Of a stretch of 64,000 nucleotides of DNA, positions 8,736-17,438 are shown piece after piece. The DNA comes from an uncultured Parabacteroides sp. (lineage in GTDB: Bacteria; Bacteroidota; Bacteroidia; Bacteroidales; Tannerellaceae). Numbering within the stretch: the first letter of the stretch is position 1; the number at the start of each line of letters is the position of its first letter. The notes beneath the pieces are model-generated. The model was not told where the DNA came from, did no database searches, and worked only from the letters and a program-made list of their open reading frames with translations. The translations under genes and the position numbers were made by a program. The DNA lies in NCBI GenBank assembly GCA_900541965.1, contig UQLN01000001.1, positions 1 to 64,000 on the forward strand, read 5' to 3'.

Positions 8736-9632
8736 ATGAATATGATTAATAAAAAAATTGGAGTATTGTTACTGTTCGTTTTGCTCGTTTCATTCGGAGC
8801 AAAGGCACAGCGTGCAACCTCCATGCGCATAAATGAAGTGCTGGTCATCAACGACGATAATTTTGTTGATGACTATGGCAAACGCCATCCCTGGATAGAA
8901 TTATATAATACTTCTGCCGGTTCGGTCAATATTGCCGGATGTTACTTGACAAACGACAAAAACAATCCGACCAAATATCCGATTCCCAAGGGAGATGTAT
9001 TAACAATAATCCAACCCCGTCAACACGTTTTATTCTGGGCTGACGGAGAAGCTATCCGTGGTAATTTCCATGTAAATTTCACTTTAGATCCATCTAAAGA
9101 AAATTACATAGCTTTATATGATGCTGATGGAAAGACTCTTATTGATGAGATTACGATTCCGGCCGGACAGAAACCGGATATTAGCTTCGGTAGAGTAGAA
9201 GACGGAAAAGAACCATGGGCCGAACTCACGAAAGTAACTCCAAGTACAAACAACCTGACCTTGGATTCTAACGAGAAGATTGAAAACTTTAAACAAAACG
9301 ACTCTATCGGTATCGGTATGACACTGACTGCCATGGCTGTTGTATTCTTAGGTTTATTCCTTCTTTATATAATCTTTAAGCAAGTAGGTAAATTCGCGAT
9401 TGCTGCAAGCAAACGTAATGCACAAAAAGCAGCCGGAACTGTTACTGTATCTGCCGGCACGGGTGAAGAATCCGGAGAAATCTTTGCAGCTATTGCTTCT
9501 GCATTGTATGAAATGAGCGACGACAACCATGATGTGGAAAACACTGTTATTACAATCCGCAAGGTTGCCCGTACTTATTCTCCATGGAGTTCCAAGATCT
9601 ATGGCTTACGTGATGTTCCCCAAAAGAAATAA
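8736..9632 (+). CDS. Decarboxylase gamma (OadG-like) subunit fused to an exported lamin-tail domain
   Basis: 298 residues. A signal peptide (about 1-24, ending AKAQ) is followed by a lamin-tail-like beta domain (about 28-160; NEVLVINDDN, HPWIELYNTS, INIAGCYLTNDKNN-like strands). A membrane helix (about 193-218) follows, then a cytoplasmic OadG-type tail with GEIFAAIASALYEM and VARTYSPWSSKIYGLR. OadG subunits hold sodium-pump decarboxylases together at the membrane; they are usually under 130 residues, so the exported domain is an addition. A second ATG at 8742 could also serve. Confidence 0.82.
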   Translation: MNMINKKIGVLLLFVLLVSFGAKAQRATSMRINEVLVINDDNFVDDYGKRHPWIELYNTSAGSVNIAGCYLTNDKNNPTKYPIPKGDVLTIIQPRQHVLFWADGEAIRGNFHVNFTLDPSKENYIALYDADGKTLIDEITIPAGQKPDISFGRVEDGKEPWAELTKVTPSTNNLTLDSNEKIENFKQNDSIGIGMTLTAMAVVFLGLFLLYIIFKQVGKFAIAASKRNAQKAAGTVTVSAGTGEESGEIFAAIASALYEMSDDNHDVENTVITIRKVARTYSPWSSKIYGLRDVPQKK

Positions 9633-9650
9633 TATTAAAAACAAAAAAGA

Positions 9651-10082
9651 ATGAAAAGTTTTAAATATACCATCAACGGTAACGTATATAAAGTACATAT
9701 CAATTCAGTTGTTGATGATATCGCCGAAGTAGAAGTAAACGGCACTCCCTATCAGGTTAAAATGGAAAAACCGGCAAAAAAACAAATGGTTACATTAAAA
9801 CGTCCGGCTCAGGCTCCGACAACTGCCACCGGCGAACCTGTTGTTACACGTCAGGCTGCTCCAACGACTCAGGGTGCTGTGAAAACTCCGCTTCCAGGCG
9901 TAATCCTGCAAGTTAAATGTAATGTAGGTGACACCGTGAAGAGAGGTCAGACATTGATTATTCTTGAAGCCATGAAAATGGAAAACAATATCAATGCAGA
10001 CCGCGACGGTAAGATTATAGAAATTAAGGTACATAAAGGAGATTCAGTACTGGAAGGTGCAGATCTCGTCGTAATCGGATAA
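9651..10082 (+). CDS. mmdC: Biotin carboxyl carrier subunit of methylmalonyl-CoA decarboxylase
   Basis: 143 residues. A small N-terminal beta segment (1-45) and an Ala/Pro/Thr-rich flexible linker (about 50-75) lead to the biotinyl domain (75-143). The biotinylation motif EAMKMEN is intact, with Lys109 as acceptor. The swinging biotin carries CO2 from the carboxyltransferase to the membrane beta subunit. It lies 18 bases after the gamma gene and three bases before mmdB. Confidence 0.93.
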   Translation: MKSFKYTINGNVYKVHINSVVDDIAEVEVNGTPYQVKMEKPAKKQMVTLKRPAQAPTTATGEPVVTRQAAPTTQGAVKTPLPGVILQVKCNVGDTVKRGQTLIILEAMKMENNINADRDGKIIEIKVHKGDSVLEGADLVVIG

Positions 10083-10085
10083 ATT

Positions 10086-11279
10086 ATGTTAGGATCAGTA
10101 CTATTACAAGCAGCAGGAGCACAGGAAAGTTTTTTATCGTTTCTAGGTGAAAACCTACAGTTGTTCCTTACGTACACAGGTGTATATAACGCAACCCCCG
10201 GTCATATCATTATGATATTGGTTGGTTTGCTTTTTATATTCCTGGCGATTAAATATGAGTTTGAGCCTATGCTCCTTATCCCTATCGGTTTCGGTATCCT
10301 GATTGGTAATATTCCTTTCAAAGATGCAGGATTGCAGGTAGGTATTTACGAGCAAGGGTCCGTACTGAACATCCTCTATCAGGGTGTAACCTCCGGATGG
10401 TATCCGCCATTGATATTCCTTGGCATCGGGGCCATGACCGACTTCTCGGCTTTGATATCCAATCCCAAGTTGATGTTGATCGGTGCTGCCGCCCAGTTCG
10501 GTATTTTTGGTGCATACACCATTGCTCTTCAGATGGGATTCGAACCGAACCAGGCCGGTGCTATCGGTATTATCGGTGGAGCCGACGGTCCGACAGCTAT
10601 CTTCCTTTCATCTAAACTGGCTCCTAACCTGATGGGTGCGATTGCGGTATCAGCCTATTCATACATGGCATTGGTTCCTATTATCCAGCCTCCGTTTATG
10701 AGACTGCTTACGACACAGAAAGAGCGTTTGATCCGTATGAAACCGCCGAGAGCTGTTTCTTCAACAGAAAAAATCATCTTCCCGATTGTAGGTCTGTTGC
10801 TGACATGCTTCCTGGTTCCTTCCGGTCTACCATTGTTGGGTATGTTATTCTTCGGTAATTTATTGAAAGAAAGCGGTGTAACCCGTCGTTTAGCTGAAAC
10901 AGCTCGTGGTCCGCTGATTGATACAATTACAATTTTATTGGGTGTAACAGTAGGAGCTTCAACACAGGCAACACAGTTCCTGACACTTAATTCTGTAAAG
11001 ATTTTCGCATTAGGAGCTTTGTCTTTTGTTATCGCAACATGTGCCGGAGTATTATTCGTTAAGGCATTCAACCTGATATTGAAAGATGGCAACAAAATTA
11101 ACCCGCTTATCGGTAACGCCGGTGTATCTGCAGTGCCTGACTCTGCACGTATCTCTCAAGTTGTAGGTTTGGAATATGATCCGACTAACTATTTGTTGAT
11201 GCATGCTATGGGTCCGAACGTAGCAGGTGTAATCGGTTCTGCTGTTGCAGCCGGTATCTTGTTAGGATTCCTGGGATAA
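10086..11279 (+). CDS. mmdB: Sodium-pumping decarboxylase beta subunit
   Basis: 397 residues, strongly hydrophobic with about ten membrane segments. Family blocks include GIGAMTDFSALISNP, GIIGGADGPTAIFLSSKLAP and GNAGVSAVPDSARISQ. The DGPT aspartate and the C-terminal NAGVSAVP region belong to the sodium/carboxybiotin site. It decarboxylates carboxybiotin and exports Na+, conserving energy in propionate formation. It is the last gene of the operon and is followed at four bases by a large palindrome (11283-11356). Confidence 0.95.
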   Translation: MLGSVLLQAAGAQESFLSFLGENLQLFLTYTGVYNATPGHIIMILVGLLFIFLAIKYEFEPMLLIPIGFGILIGNIPFKDAGLQVGIYEQGSVLNILYQGVTSGWYPPLIFLGIGAMTDFSALISNPKLMLIGAAAQFGIFGAYTIALQMGFEPNQAGAIGIIGGADGPTAIFLSSKLAPNLMGAIAVSAYSYMALVPIIQPPFMRLLTTQKERLIRMKPPRAVSSTEKIIFPIVGLLLTCFLVPSGLPLLGMLFFGNLLKESGVTRRLAETARGPLIDTITILLGVTVGASTQATQFLTLNSVKIFALGALSFVIATCAGVLFVKAFNLILKDGNKINPLIGNAGVSAVPDSARISQVVGLEYDPTNYLLMHAMGPNVAGVIGSAVAAGILLGFLG

Positions 11280-11282
11280 AAT

Positions 11283-11356
11283 AATTGACAGTTGACAGTT
11301 GACAAGTATAAAGAATTTCTTTACTTGTCAACTGTCACTTGTCAACTGTCAACTGT
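11283..11356. repeat. TTGACAG-type palindromic repeat, copy 2 (probable bidirectional terminator)
   Basis: Tandem TTGACAG units (from 11285) end in TTGACAAGTA. After a short spacer the reverse complement TACTTGTCAACTGTCA begins at 11323, giving a stem of at least 16 perfect pairs, and further CAACTGTC units continue to 11355. It sits exactly between convergent mmdB and the small minus-strand gene at 11357. Confidence 0.75.
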
Positions 11357-11497
11357 TTATACGTTTTGCTCAATCGTCATTGGATCCGTTTCAGGATTGG
11401 AAACTTCCTCCAATGTCGTACCTACGAATAACCAAATCATTAACAAGACAATTGCCACAATCACTCCGATAATCAGCCAGACATTTTTCTTTTTCAT
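11357..11497 (-). CDS. Small single-span membrane protein (46 aa)
   Basis: A short open frame, ATG at 11495-11497 and TAA at 11357-11359. It encodes a lysine-rich start (MKKKNVW), one membrane helix (about residues 7-25, LIIGVIVAIVLLMIWLFVG) and an acidic tail with EEVSNPETD. A purine-rich GGAGAAAT precedes the start. The charge pattern and typical Lys-start/TM/acidic-tail layout support a real gene; function is unknown. It opposes mmdB and is separated from it by the repeat hairpin. Confidence 0.65.
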   Translation of the reverse strand: MKKKNVWLIIGVIVAIVLLMIWLFVGTTLEEVSNPETDPMTIEQNV

Positions 11498-11603
11498 ATT
11501 TCTCCGATGTTATTTTGTATTCTACTTTTATGGAAACAGAACAGAGAAACCATTTTATTTGTTTAATTATTCATCCTGTTACCTTCATTTTCTTTAAATT
11601 GAG

Positions 11604-11611
11604 TAATTTTG
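11604..11611 (+). promoter_or_regulatory. -7 element TAATTTTG for the histidine phosphatase gene
   Basis: A TAnnTTTG match 33 bases before the start codon at 11645. Confidence 0.5.
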
Positions 11612-11644
11612 ACCGAACTCTATTATTGACTAAATATAAAGCCT

Positions 11645-12925
11645 ATGAAACGTTTCATGTTCTTAGCCCTTATTTGCTGTCTGGCATTTAATGCTTTTGC
11701 ACAAACAGCCAAAGAAGATATTACTGCTGATATCCGCCGTTCGGCAAGTAATTATTATGCATATCCGGCCCCAACAGGAAAACAGACATCGCCTCCCAAA
11801 GGATACGAGCCCTTCTATTTAAGCCATTATGCTCGCCATGGTTCCCGTTACCTGATTAACCCGAAAGATTACGAAAAGCCGTTAAGTACCATGCGTGACG
11901 CTGAACAAAACAACGTACTTACCCCGCTTGGCAAACAAGTCCTTAACGTACTCGACAGCATCGCAGGAATGGCTGAAAAAAGATATGGCGAACTCACTCC
12001 GTTGGGGGCACGCCAGCACAGAGGCATAGCCGAAAGGATGTACAAGAATTATCCGGAAGTTTTCCGCGGAGAAGCCAATATAGACGCACGTTCCACAGTC
12101 GTTATCCGCTGTATTCTTTCCATGACTGCCGAATGTCTGCAATTACAATCTATGAACCCGAAACTGCAAATCAAAAACGATGCCAGTTACCATGATATGG
12201 ATTACATGAATTACGGAGACGAACAGTTCAGTAACATACGCAAATCGGATGAAATTAAAACAGCAATAAAAGACTTCAGGACAGCACATCTTCATCCGGA
12301 ACGTTTAATGAGTTCCCTTTTTAATAATGCAGACTATGTAAAATGGAAAATAAACGGAGATGAACTAATGAGTTCCCTCTTCAAGTTAGCAAGTAACATG
12401 CAAAGCCACGACACAAGTCTCGATCTCTATCCTATTTTCACAAAAGAGGAATGTTATAACTTATGGCTGATTGAAAATTACAATTGGTATCTCTCCTATG
12501 GGCCATCCCCTCTAAATAAAGGCAAAATGCCCTATTTAGAAGCTAATCTACTAAAGAACATACTGGATACGGCAGATTCCTGCATTGTAAAAAAAGAGAA
12601 TAGTGCAACTTTGCGTTTCGGCCATGAAGTTTGTGTACTGCCTCTTGCCTGCCTTCTGGAGCTGGGAGATTGCGGATACCAAACAAATAATGCAGATAAA
12701 GTAGCCGATTTTTGGCGTAACTACCAAATCTTCCCGATGGCATCTAATATCCAGTTTGTTTTCTTCCGCAAAAAAGGCAACGATGACATCCTTGTAAAAG
12801 TCATGCTGAATGAAAACGAAATGAAACTTCCGGTCAGAAGTGATATCGCCCCTTATTACCACTGGAAAGATGTCGAAACTTATTACAGGAATAAATTGGC
12901 TGCATTTTCTATTTATGCCCCTTAA
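11645..12925 (+). CDS. Exported histidine acid phosphatase (MINPP/phytase-like)
   Basis: 426 residues with a signal peptide (about 1-20, ending AFAQ). The branch 2 histidine phosphatase motif HYARHGSRY places the nucleophile at His65. The second motif reads RFGHEVCVLPL (His327-Glu328), where family members usually have HAE or HD. Related Bacteroides proteins cleave inositol phosphates or sugar phosphates outside the cytoplasm. The substrate here is not certain. Its last 17 bases overlap the convergent Crp-like gene. Confidence 0.82.
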   Translation: MKRFMFLALICCLAFNAFAQTAKEDITADIRRSASNYYAYPAPTGKQTSPPKGYEPFYLSHYARHGSRYLINPKDYEKPLSTMRDAEQNNVLTPLGKQVLNVLDSIAGMAEKRYGELTPLGARQHRGIAERMYKNYPEVFRGEANIDARSTVVIRCILSMTAECLQLQSMNPKLQIKNDASYHDMDYMNYGDEQFSNIRKSDEIKTAIKDFRTAHLHPERLMSSLFNNADYVKWKINGDELMSSLFKLASNMQSHDTSLDLYPIFTKEECYNLWLIENYNWYLSYGPSPLNKGKMPYLEANLLKNILDTADSCIVKKENSATLRFGHEVCVLPLACLLELGDCGYQTNNADKVADFWRNYQIFPMASNIQFVFFRKKGNDDILVKVMLNENEMKLPVRSDIAPYYHWKDVETYYRNKLAAFSIYAP

Positions 12926-13532
12926 TTTCTTTCAGTATTTTAGAAAAAACTTCCGGGGTCATATCCAGGTAAGAAGCTATACAATATTGGGGAACATATT
13001 TCATCAAATGATAAATTTCATGGGTATCCATATAATGTCGCACTCTTTCCTCTGCGGAATTACTGCGCATTATATGGGATCTTATTTCATTTTCAACAAC
13101 ATGATTTTCCAATACTCTATTAATAATCGAGATAAACTCCAAGCTATTATTCAGTAAATTATTAAAACTATCGCGTGTTATCCCAATTGTACGTGTTTCT
13201 TTTATTGCTTTTATATTTATAAATGATTTATGTCCTCCTAAAAAACTATACCAGGAGGTACAAAACTGATTTTCCTCAGAAAAACGGACAATACATTCTT
13301 TCCCATCTTTATGATAGAAGCTGGAACAAAACCCTTCCACGATAAAATATAACATACTACAATCCTTATCCTCCGTTAAAAGGAAATCCCCTTTTGAAAA
13401 TGAAAATGCCGTACTGTTCTGATACAACAATTCACAAAGATCATCTGAAAACAGTTGATAACCAGTCAAGGCCGCAAACATTTTTTCATATACCACGTCA
13501 TACAAGACTTTTCTGTTATCTCTCATTTGCAT
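12909..13532 (-). CDS. Crp/Fnr family regulator
   Basis: 207 residues. A cyclic-nucleotide-binding-type beta-barrel (about 20-130; FSKGDFLLTEDKDCSMLYFIVEGF) is followed by a dimer helix and a helix-turn-helix region (about 160-205; YVPQYCIASYLDMTPEVFSKI). Bacteroidetes have many such Crp-like regulators with unknown ligands. A second ATG two codons in is possible. Its TAG stop lies inside the 3' end of the phosphatase gene on the other strand. Confidence 0.85.
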   Translation of the reverse strand: MQMRDNRKVLYDVVYEKMFAALTGYQLFSDDLCELLYQNSTAFSFSKGDFLLTEDKDCSMLYFIVEGFCSSFYHKDGKECIVRFSEENQFCTSWYSFLGGHKSFINIKAIKETRTIGITRDSFNNLLNNSLEFISIINRVLENHVVENEIRSHIMRSNSAEERVRHYMDTHEIYHLMKYVPQYCIASYLDMTPEVFSKILKEIKGHK

Positions 13533-13670
13533 TCACTTTATTCTATTCAATAAAAACCTCTTTATCCTATTTGAGATTCAAAGGCTTTTTGTGACACTTA
13601 AGCGTGCTTTTTATTTGACGCGAAGCTAAAAAAGTCCTTGCGGATTTCTATTGATATAAAATAAGAAATG

Positions 13671-14651
13671 CTAATAAATGAAAGAAGAGTCCCTTCCATA
13701 AAACTCCGGCGTTTGTTCCTGATAAATCTTTTTGGAATTTTCCACTACTTTAGTATGGATATATTGGTGTAATTCTTTTGCAGTAAGGTGCCCATCTCCA
13801 TTAAAATCTGCCGCTCCCCTCAAACCAAGGGCCAAAAAATAAGTAAACAAACCGTTCTGTACCTCATCTAAAACCAATGAAGGTTGATTTGCTGAAGAAG
13901 ACGTAAACACTCTGAATTCTGTATTCTGAAGCCAAGGCTGAACAAGCAAGGGTTTAACCCTTACCCCTTTTATTCCCGATAAATTTAAAGGAGAGCCGGA
14001 CTGCGAAAATTTACCTAAACCGCTGAAACAGGCATCTACAAAAACCGTTGTACTACGTGTTGGCAGCTTAGCAAGTTCTTCGAACAACATATTCAGACTA
14101 TACCCTTGTTTTTCTATTAATTTCATCTTACAGTCAGCAGGAAGCATATACATTTCCATTCCATCAGCCGACGAAATACCGTGTCCCGAATAATAAACAA
14201 ACAAATCAGTCTTACCTTTTTCAATAACTCTCGACAGTTCCCCTTCTTCCGCATTAAATAAATTCTCAAAAAAGAAACCGGTTACATCTGCATTCGTATG
14301 GACAACTACTTTATCTACTCCTAGCAAAACTTTAAAATAACGGGAAATTAAATCCGCATCATTTGCGGCATACGGTGCAACCGGCATAAAATTATATTGT
14401 TCAACGCCTATTACAACAGCTACCGAATAAGGACGTATTTGCCTGTTGGCTGGTAATGAATCTAAATTATCCGGATGCAAAGAAAAAACATAATTATCTT
14501 TCAATGTTTTCCGGGAATATCCCTGTTCGACCATAGGCTCTATCATACTGAAACGTACTGGTAAAGAGCGCCCGGATATTCTTTTCTGTGCAACCAAGCT
14601 GTTCCATGGACAGATACAAATCAAAACTAATAACAATCCTATTTTTTCCAT
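13671..14651 (-). CDS. Exported caspase-like (C14) protease with EF-hand
   Basis: 326 residues with a signal peptide (about 1-21). The caspase fold (about 75-275) has the catalytic dyad in YYSGHGIS (His157) and VFVDACFSG (Cys208). A canonical EF-hand loop follows at 282-293 (D-F-N-G-D-G-H-L-T-A-K-E) with all calcium ligands, including Glu at position 12. Family members cut after basic or acidic residues and some need calcium, so calcium control is likely but inferred. It is the last of seven minus-strand genes (20798 to 13671), 12 bases after the transglutaminase-like gene. Confidence 0.85.
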   Translation of the reverse strand: MEKIGLLLVLICICPWNSLVAQKRISGRSLPVRFSMIEPMVEQGYSRKTLKDNYVFSLHPDNLDSLPANRQIRPYSVAVVIGVEQYNFMPVAPYAANDADLISRYFKVLLGVDKVVVHTNADVTGFFFENLFNAEEGELSRVIEKGKTDLFVYYSGHGISSADGMEMYMLPADCKMKLIEKQGYSLNMLFEELAKLPTRSTTVFVDACFSGLGKFSQSGSPLNLSGIKGVRVKPLLVQPWLQNTEFRVFTSSSANQPSLVLDEVQNGLFTYFLALGLRGAADFNGDGHLTAKELHQYIHTKVVENSKKIYQEQTPEFYGRDSSFIY

Positions 14652-14663
14652 CTCCGTTTTCTT

Positions 14664-16040
14664 TTATTCAAAATATGATACGATAATCGGTTTCTGAGCC
14701 GCACATGTAGGTATAACCCTGCCGGGGGCTGCCCCTTTATAAGACGGGTCGCATATAATATATTCCTTTCCTCCGTGCTGCAATAACTTACCTTTATAAC
14801 CGACACAATTCTCCACGGCAAGTGCAACATGGAAAGGATAATATAAAACCAAGACTTTCCTGTCCGTATACAATTGCAGCAAATAAAATAAAAATACGGA
14901 TAAATCCTCACAGTCTGCATACGGATAGCAGCAAATCTCTTCCGGGAAATAATACATTTCTTTCCCATGAACCGACTCGTCGGATTTATGGACAAAAAGC
15001 TGTTGTACAAAATCCAGTAGCCAGACAACACGCATTAATTGTGATTTTCCATCCAACTGCTTTCCGATATACCTGTTCAAAGAAACATGAAAACCGGCAG
15101 ATGCCTTCGCTTGAAAATAAACTGATAAATCACATAAAGGATAAGTTGCATAAAAATCCAACAAATATTTATTCAACTCCACAGACAACTCATACTTTCC
15201 CGTGAATTTACGGAGTATTCGCTTGACCGGGAAGCTGGGGGCTTCCGGAAGTGATAACGATAAAGTTTTATGGGCCGACGGATATTCCGCATCAAACGAA
15301 TACAATGTTTTCAAACCGATGTTATCCGTATCCATCAAATAATATTTTACATTCCCCATACGGACAAAGGGCATACGATACACTTCTTCCTTAAAAGGGA
15401 GGAGCAAAACCAAAGTATCACCCTCTCCACGCCCGATCTTTACCTTATAGCCCCAATTACTCAGCACATAAAATAAAAACAATGTTCGCTCGGAAGAAGA
15501 AAACGATGTATATCCATGACGGCTGATATGTTTAACCAGCAAGAACGCACCCCAACCATTCAAATTCAACATTTCAGTATAATTTCTGCAAGCATTGAAA
15601 AAAGAAGTGAAATCTTCTTTTGAAAGTCTACGCCATCCTCCGGCCACCTGCTTTTCCCTCACTCCCGGCAAGGTAAACCACTTACCCGGCAAAGACGCCA
15701 GTTCGACAGTTGTTCCGAAAAAACGATTATCCGGCGACATTTGTTTCTGATTGTTTACAGCCAACCCACCGGAGCTACAAGCAATACAACCGGGCTCACC
15801 CATTGAATACAAAGGCGGTTCCATCCCTTCATAGACAGCAAATTCCTGCCAAGCCTGCTCGAGGAAATCCGCAAAATCAACATTTATGCTATCTTCAAAA
15901 GTATAAAAATCAGATACAACAGCAGATTGGTAAGTATCAAAATCATCATCCGGACTGACTTGGGAAAATACATCTTCCGTGCCTGACAGCCAGAACAGGC
16001 ACCCGATAACATATCCATATATAAATTTCCACTTTCCCAT
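14664..16040 (-). CDS. Exported transglutaminase-like protein
   Basis: 458 residues with an N-terminal signal sequence (about 1-27). The N-terminal two thirds are unrecognised. The C-terminal part (about 290-458) has a possible transglutaminase-like triad: YADCEDLSVF (Cys377), FHVALAV (His404) and IICDPSYKG (Asp431), in the usual order and spacing. Enzymes of this superfamily act as proteases, amidases or cross-linkers. A CIAC motif occurs near residue 85. It lies between the DUF4384-like lipoprotein and the caspase gene, and its start is 11 bases after the upstream stop. Confidence 0.65.
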   Translation of the reverse strand: MGKWKFIYGYVIGCLFWLSGTEDVFSQVSPDDDFDTYQSAVVSDFYTFEDSINVDFADFLEQAWQEFAVYEGMEPPLYSMGEPGCIACSSGGLAVNNQKQMSPDNRFFGTTVELASLPGKWFTLPGVREKQVAGGWRRLSKEDFTSFFNACRNYTEMLNLNGWGAFLLVKHISRHGYTSFSSSERTLFLFYVLSNWGYKVKIGRGEGDTLVLLLPFKEEVYRMPFVRMGNVKYYLMDTDNIGLKTLYSFDAEYPSAHKTLSLSLPEAPSFPVKRILRKFTGKYELSVELNKYLLDFYATYPLCDLSVYFQAKASAGFHVSLNRYIGKQLDGKSQLMRVVWLLDFVQQLFVHKSDESVHGKEMYYFPEEICCYPYADCEDLSVFLFYLLQLYTDRKVLVLYYPFHVALAVENCVGYKGKLLQHGGKEYIICDPSYKGAAPGRVIPTCAAQKPIIVSYFE

Positions 16041-16051
16041 TCAGTCCTCTT

Positions 16052-17026
16052 TTATTCGGATAAAAAAGAGAAATACTGTTCGCAGCGCTGCTCTTCCGGA
16101 ATCCGGTGCAACCAGCCGAACACATTCTCCACCGATACTTTTCCAGAAAAAGGCATTTCCTTCAAAGTAGCCACGACCAATAGAATATTCTGCTCAAAAC
16201 GCGCAGGACGATTCCCTTTCTCCACGCAATAAGTCACCCACCGGTTACGGGGAAAAGAATAATCCACATCTTTCCGAAAAAGAGTTCCTTCCTCGTACGC
16301 CCCGGGAAAAAGCTGTTCCACACCATCCGCATCGAAAACAAACATATAATAAAAACAATCAGCGCCGGACTTTAGCGAAAAGCGAAGCGACTCACCAGTC
16401 CGATATACATTATTCAAACCTGCCGATACAAAAGAAAAGGAAGAATGCCTTGAAACGGCCTGTGTAACATTTGCCGAAACAACCGCCCAAGCAATTTCAC
16501 TCGCCCACCTGCGGTCGCACCCCATAACCAGTTGGATTTCCACATCACCATCCGGCAAATCCCGGTATACTTCCATTAACGGATACAAGTTGACCAGTCG
16601 TGTTGTTACCAGATTTTTACTGCTCGCTACCATATTCATCACCGTGTTGCCATCCTTCGTATCCAATCGATTCGTCACCAACTGCGCGATACGCGTTTCC
16701 ATCAACCCGGCCAGTTGGACTTTTGCCAGACTTTCCGCCTGTAAACGTGCTGCATCCGGATTATTCCCTTTCGCTTTGGCCGATACGACAAAATTCCGAG
16801 CTTCTCCTGCGGTATTTTTTGCACGCTGATACCTCCAGGCTTCTGCCAATTGCTCTTCCAGAGAAAGTCTGCCGGCAAAAGTCCGGAAACCTTCTTCCTG
16901 CAATCGGGAAACAGCTTCCTGCAAAAGGGCATCTTTAGCTGAAGCAATCGAAGATGTACCTGTACGCCCCGTTTTACATGCAGACAAACAACAGATTACC
17001 AACAAATATATACATCTACTCCACAT
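16052..17026 (-). CDS. LPP20/DUF4384-like lipoprotein
   Basis: 324 residues. The signal peptide ends in lipobox LSAC (Cys17). The middle (about 30-180) resembles LPP20-type lipoproteins (alternating helix/strand with ARLQAESLAKVQLAGLMETRI). The C-terminal part (about 205-310) resembles DUF4384 (GESLRFSLKSGADCFYYMFVFDADG, then QLFPG). DUF4384 often accompanies caspase domains, which fits the neighbouring gene. It overlaps the anti-sigma gene by 11 bases. The role is unknown; likely periplasmic or outer membrane. Confidence 0.65.
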   Translation of the reverse strand: MWSRCIYLLVICCLSACKTGRTGTSSIASAKDALLQEAVSRLQEEGFRTFAGRLSLEEQLAEAWRYQRAKNTAGEARNFVVSAKAKGNNPDAARLQAESLAKVQLAGLMETRIAQLVTNRLDTKDGNTVMNMVASSKNLVTTRLVNLYPLMEVYRDLPDGDVEIQLVMGCDRRWASEIAWAVVSANVTQAVSRHSSFSFVSAGLNNVYRTGESLRFSLKSGADCFYYMFVFDADGVEQLFPGAYEEGTLFRKDVDYSFPRNRWVTYCVEKGNRPARFEQNILLVVATLKEMPFSGKVSVENVFGWLHRIPEEQRCEQYFSFLSE

Positions 17027-17438
17027 CTTGTTCTCCTTTTTTTCCTACATTCACAGCCGTACTATCCGCAGAAATAGAGTCCGCAGAATGAAATACGGGA
17101 GGCTCATCTATTTCTACCGGAATATTTTTTACCCGTGGAACGGACATAAAATAAAATCCTCCTCCCGCCAGCAAAAGAACCAGCCCTGCCACAACAGCAA
17201 TGCGGCTAAAAAAACGGAAAGAAAAATAAGACCGATGAACAGGTTCTTGTTGCGGAACCTGTTCATTCGTATCTTCCCATCCGGCAGCCAGATGGCGCAT
17301 TCGTTCCAAGCATTGCCGGCACTCTTTGCAATGCAACAGATGAAACTGGAAATCCGCCATTTCATCCGCACTTAGACGGTTTAAGAAATAATCCCGCAAC
17401 CGGTTATTTTCCTGTTCCTTACATTTATTATCCATCAC
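17016..17438 (-). CDS. Zinc-type anti-sigma factor-like membrane protein
   Basis: 140 residues. The N-terminal cytoplasmic part carries an HX3CX2C zinc motif (HLLHCKEC, residues about 34-41) typical of ZAS anti-sigma factors. One membrane helix follows (about 79-100, IAVVAGLVLLLAGGGFYFM), then a short periplasmic tail of about 40 residues. Such proteins bind and silence an ECF sigma factor until an envelope signal. Its start overlaps the end of the sigma-like gene by four bases, the classical pairing. Confidence 0.78.
   Translation of the reverse strand: MMDNKCKEQENNRLRDYFLNRLSADEMADFQFHLLHCKECRQCLERMRHLAAGWEDTNEQVPQQEPVHRSYFSFRFFSRIAVVAGLVLLLAGGGFYFMSVPRVKNIPVEIDEPPVFHSADSISADSTAVNVGKKGEQDVE

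Noticed and set aside
13533..13670. Possible RNA gene in the gap between the Crp-like and caspase genes
   Set aside because: Only short weak inverted repeats were seen, no strong hairpin or promoter-terminator pair.
13671..14651. Caspase gene as part of a CHAT/gasdermin-type antiphage system
   Set aside because: The protein is exported, no gasdermin-like or TPR-CHAT gene is nearby, and the neighbours are envelope proteins with a sigma/anti-sigma pair.
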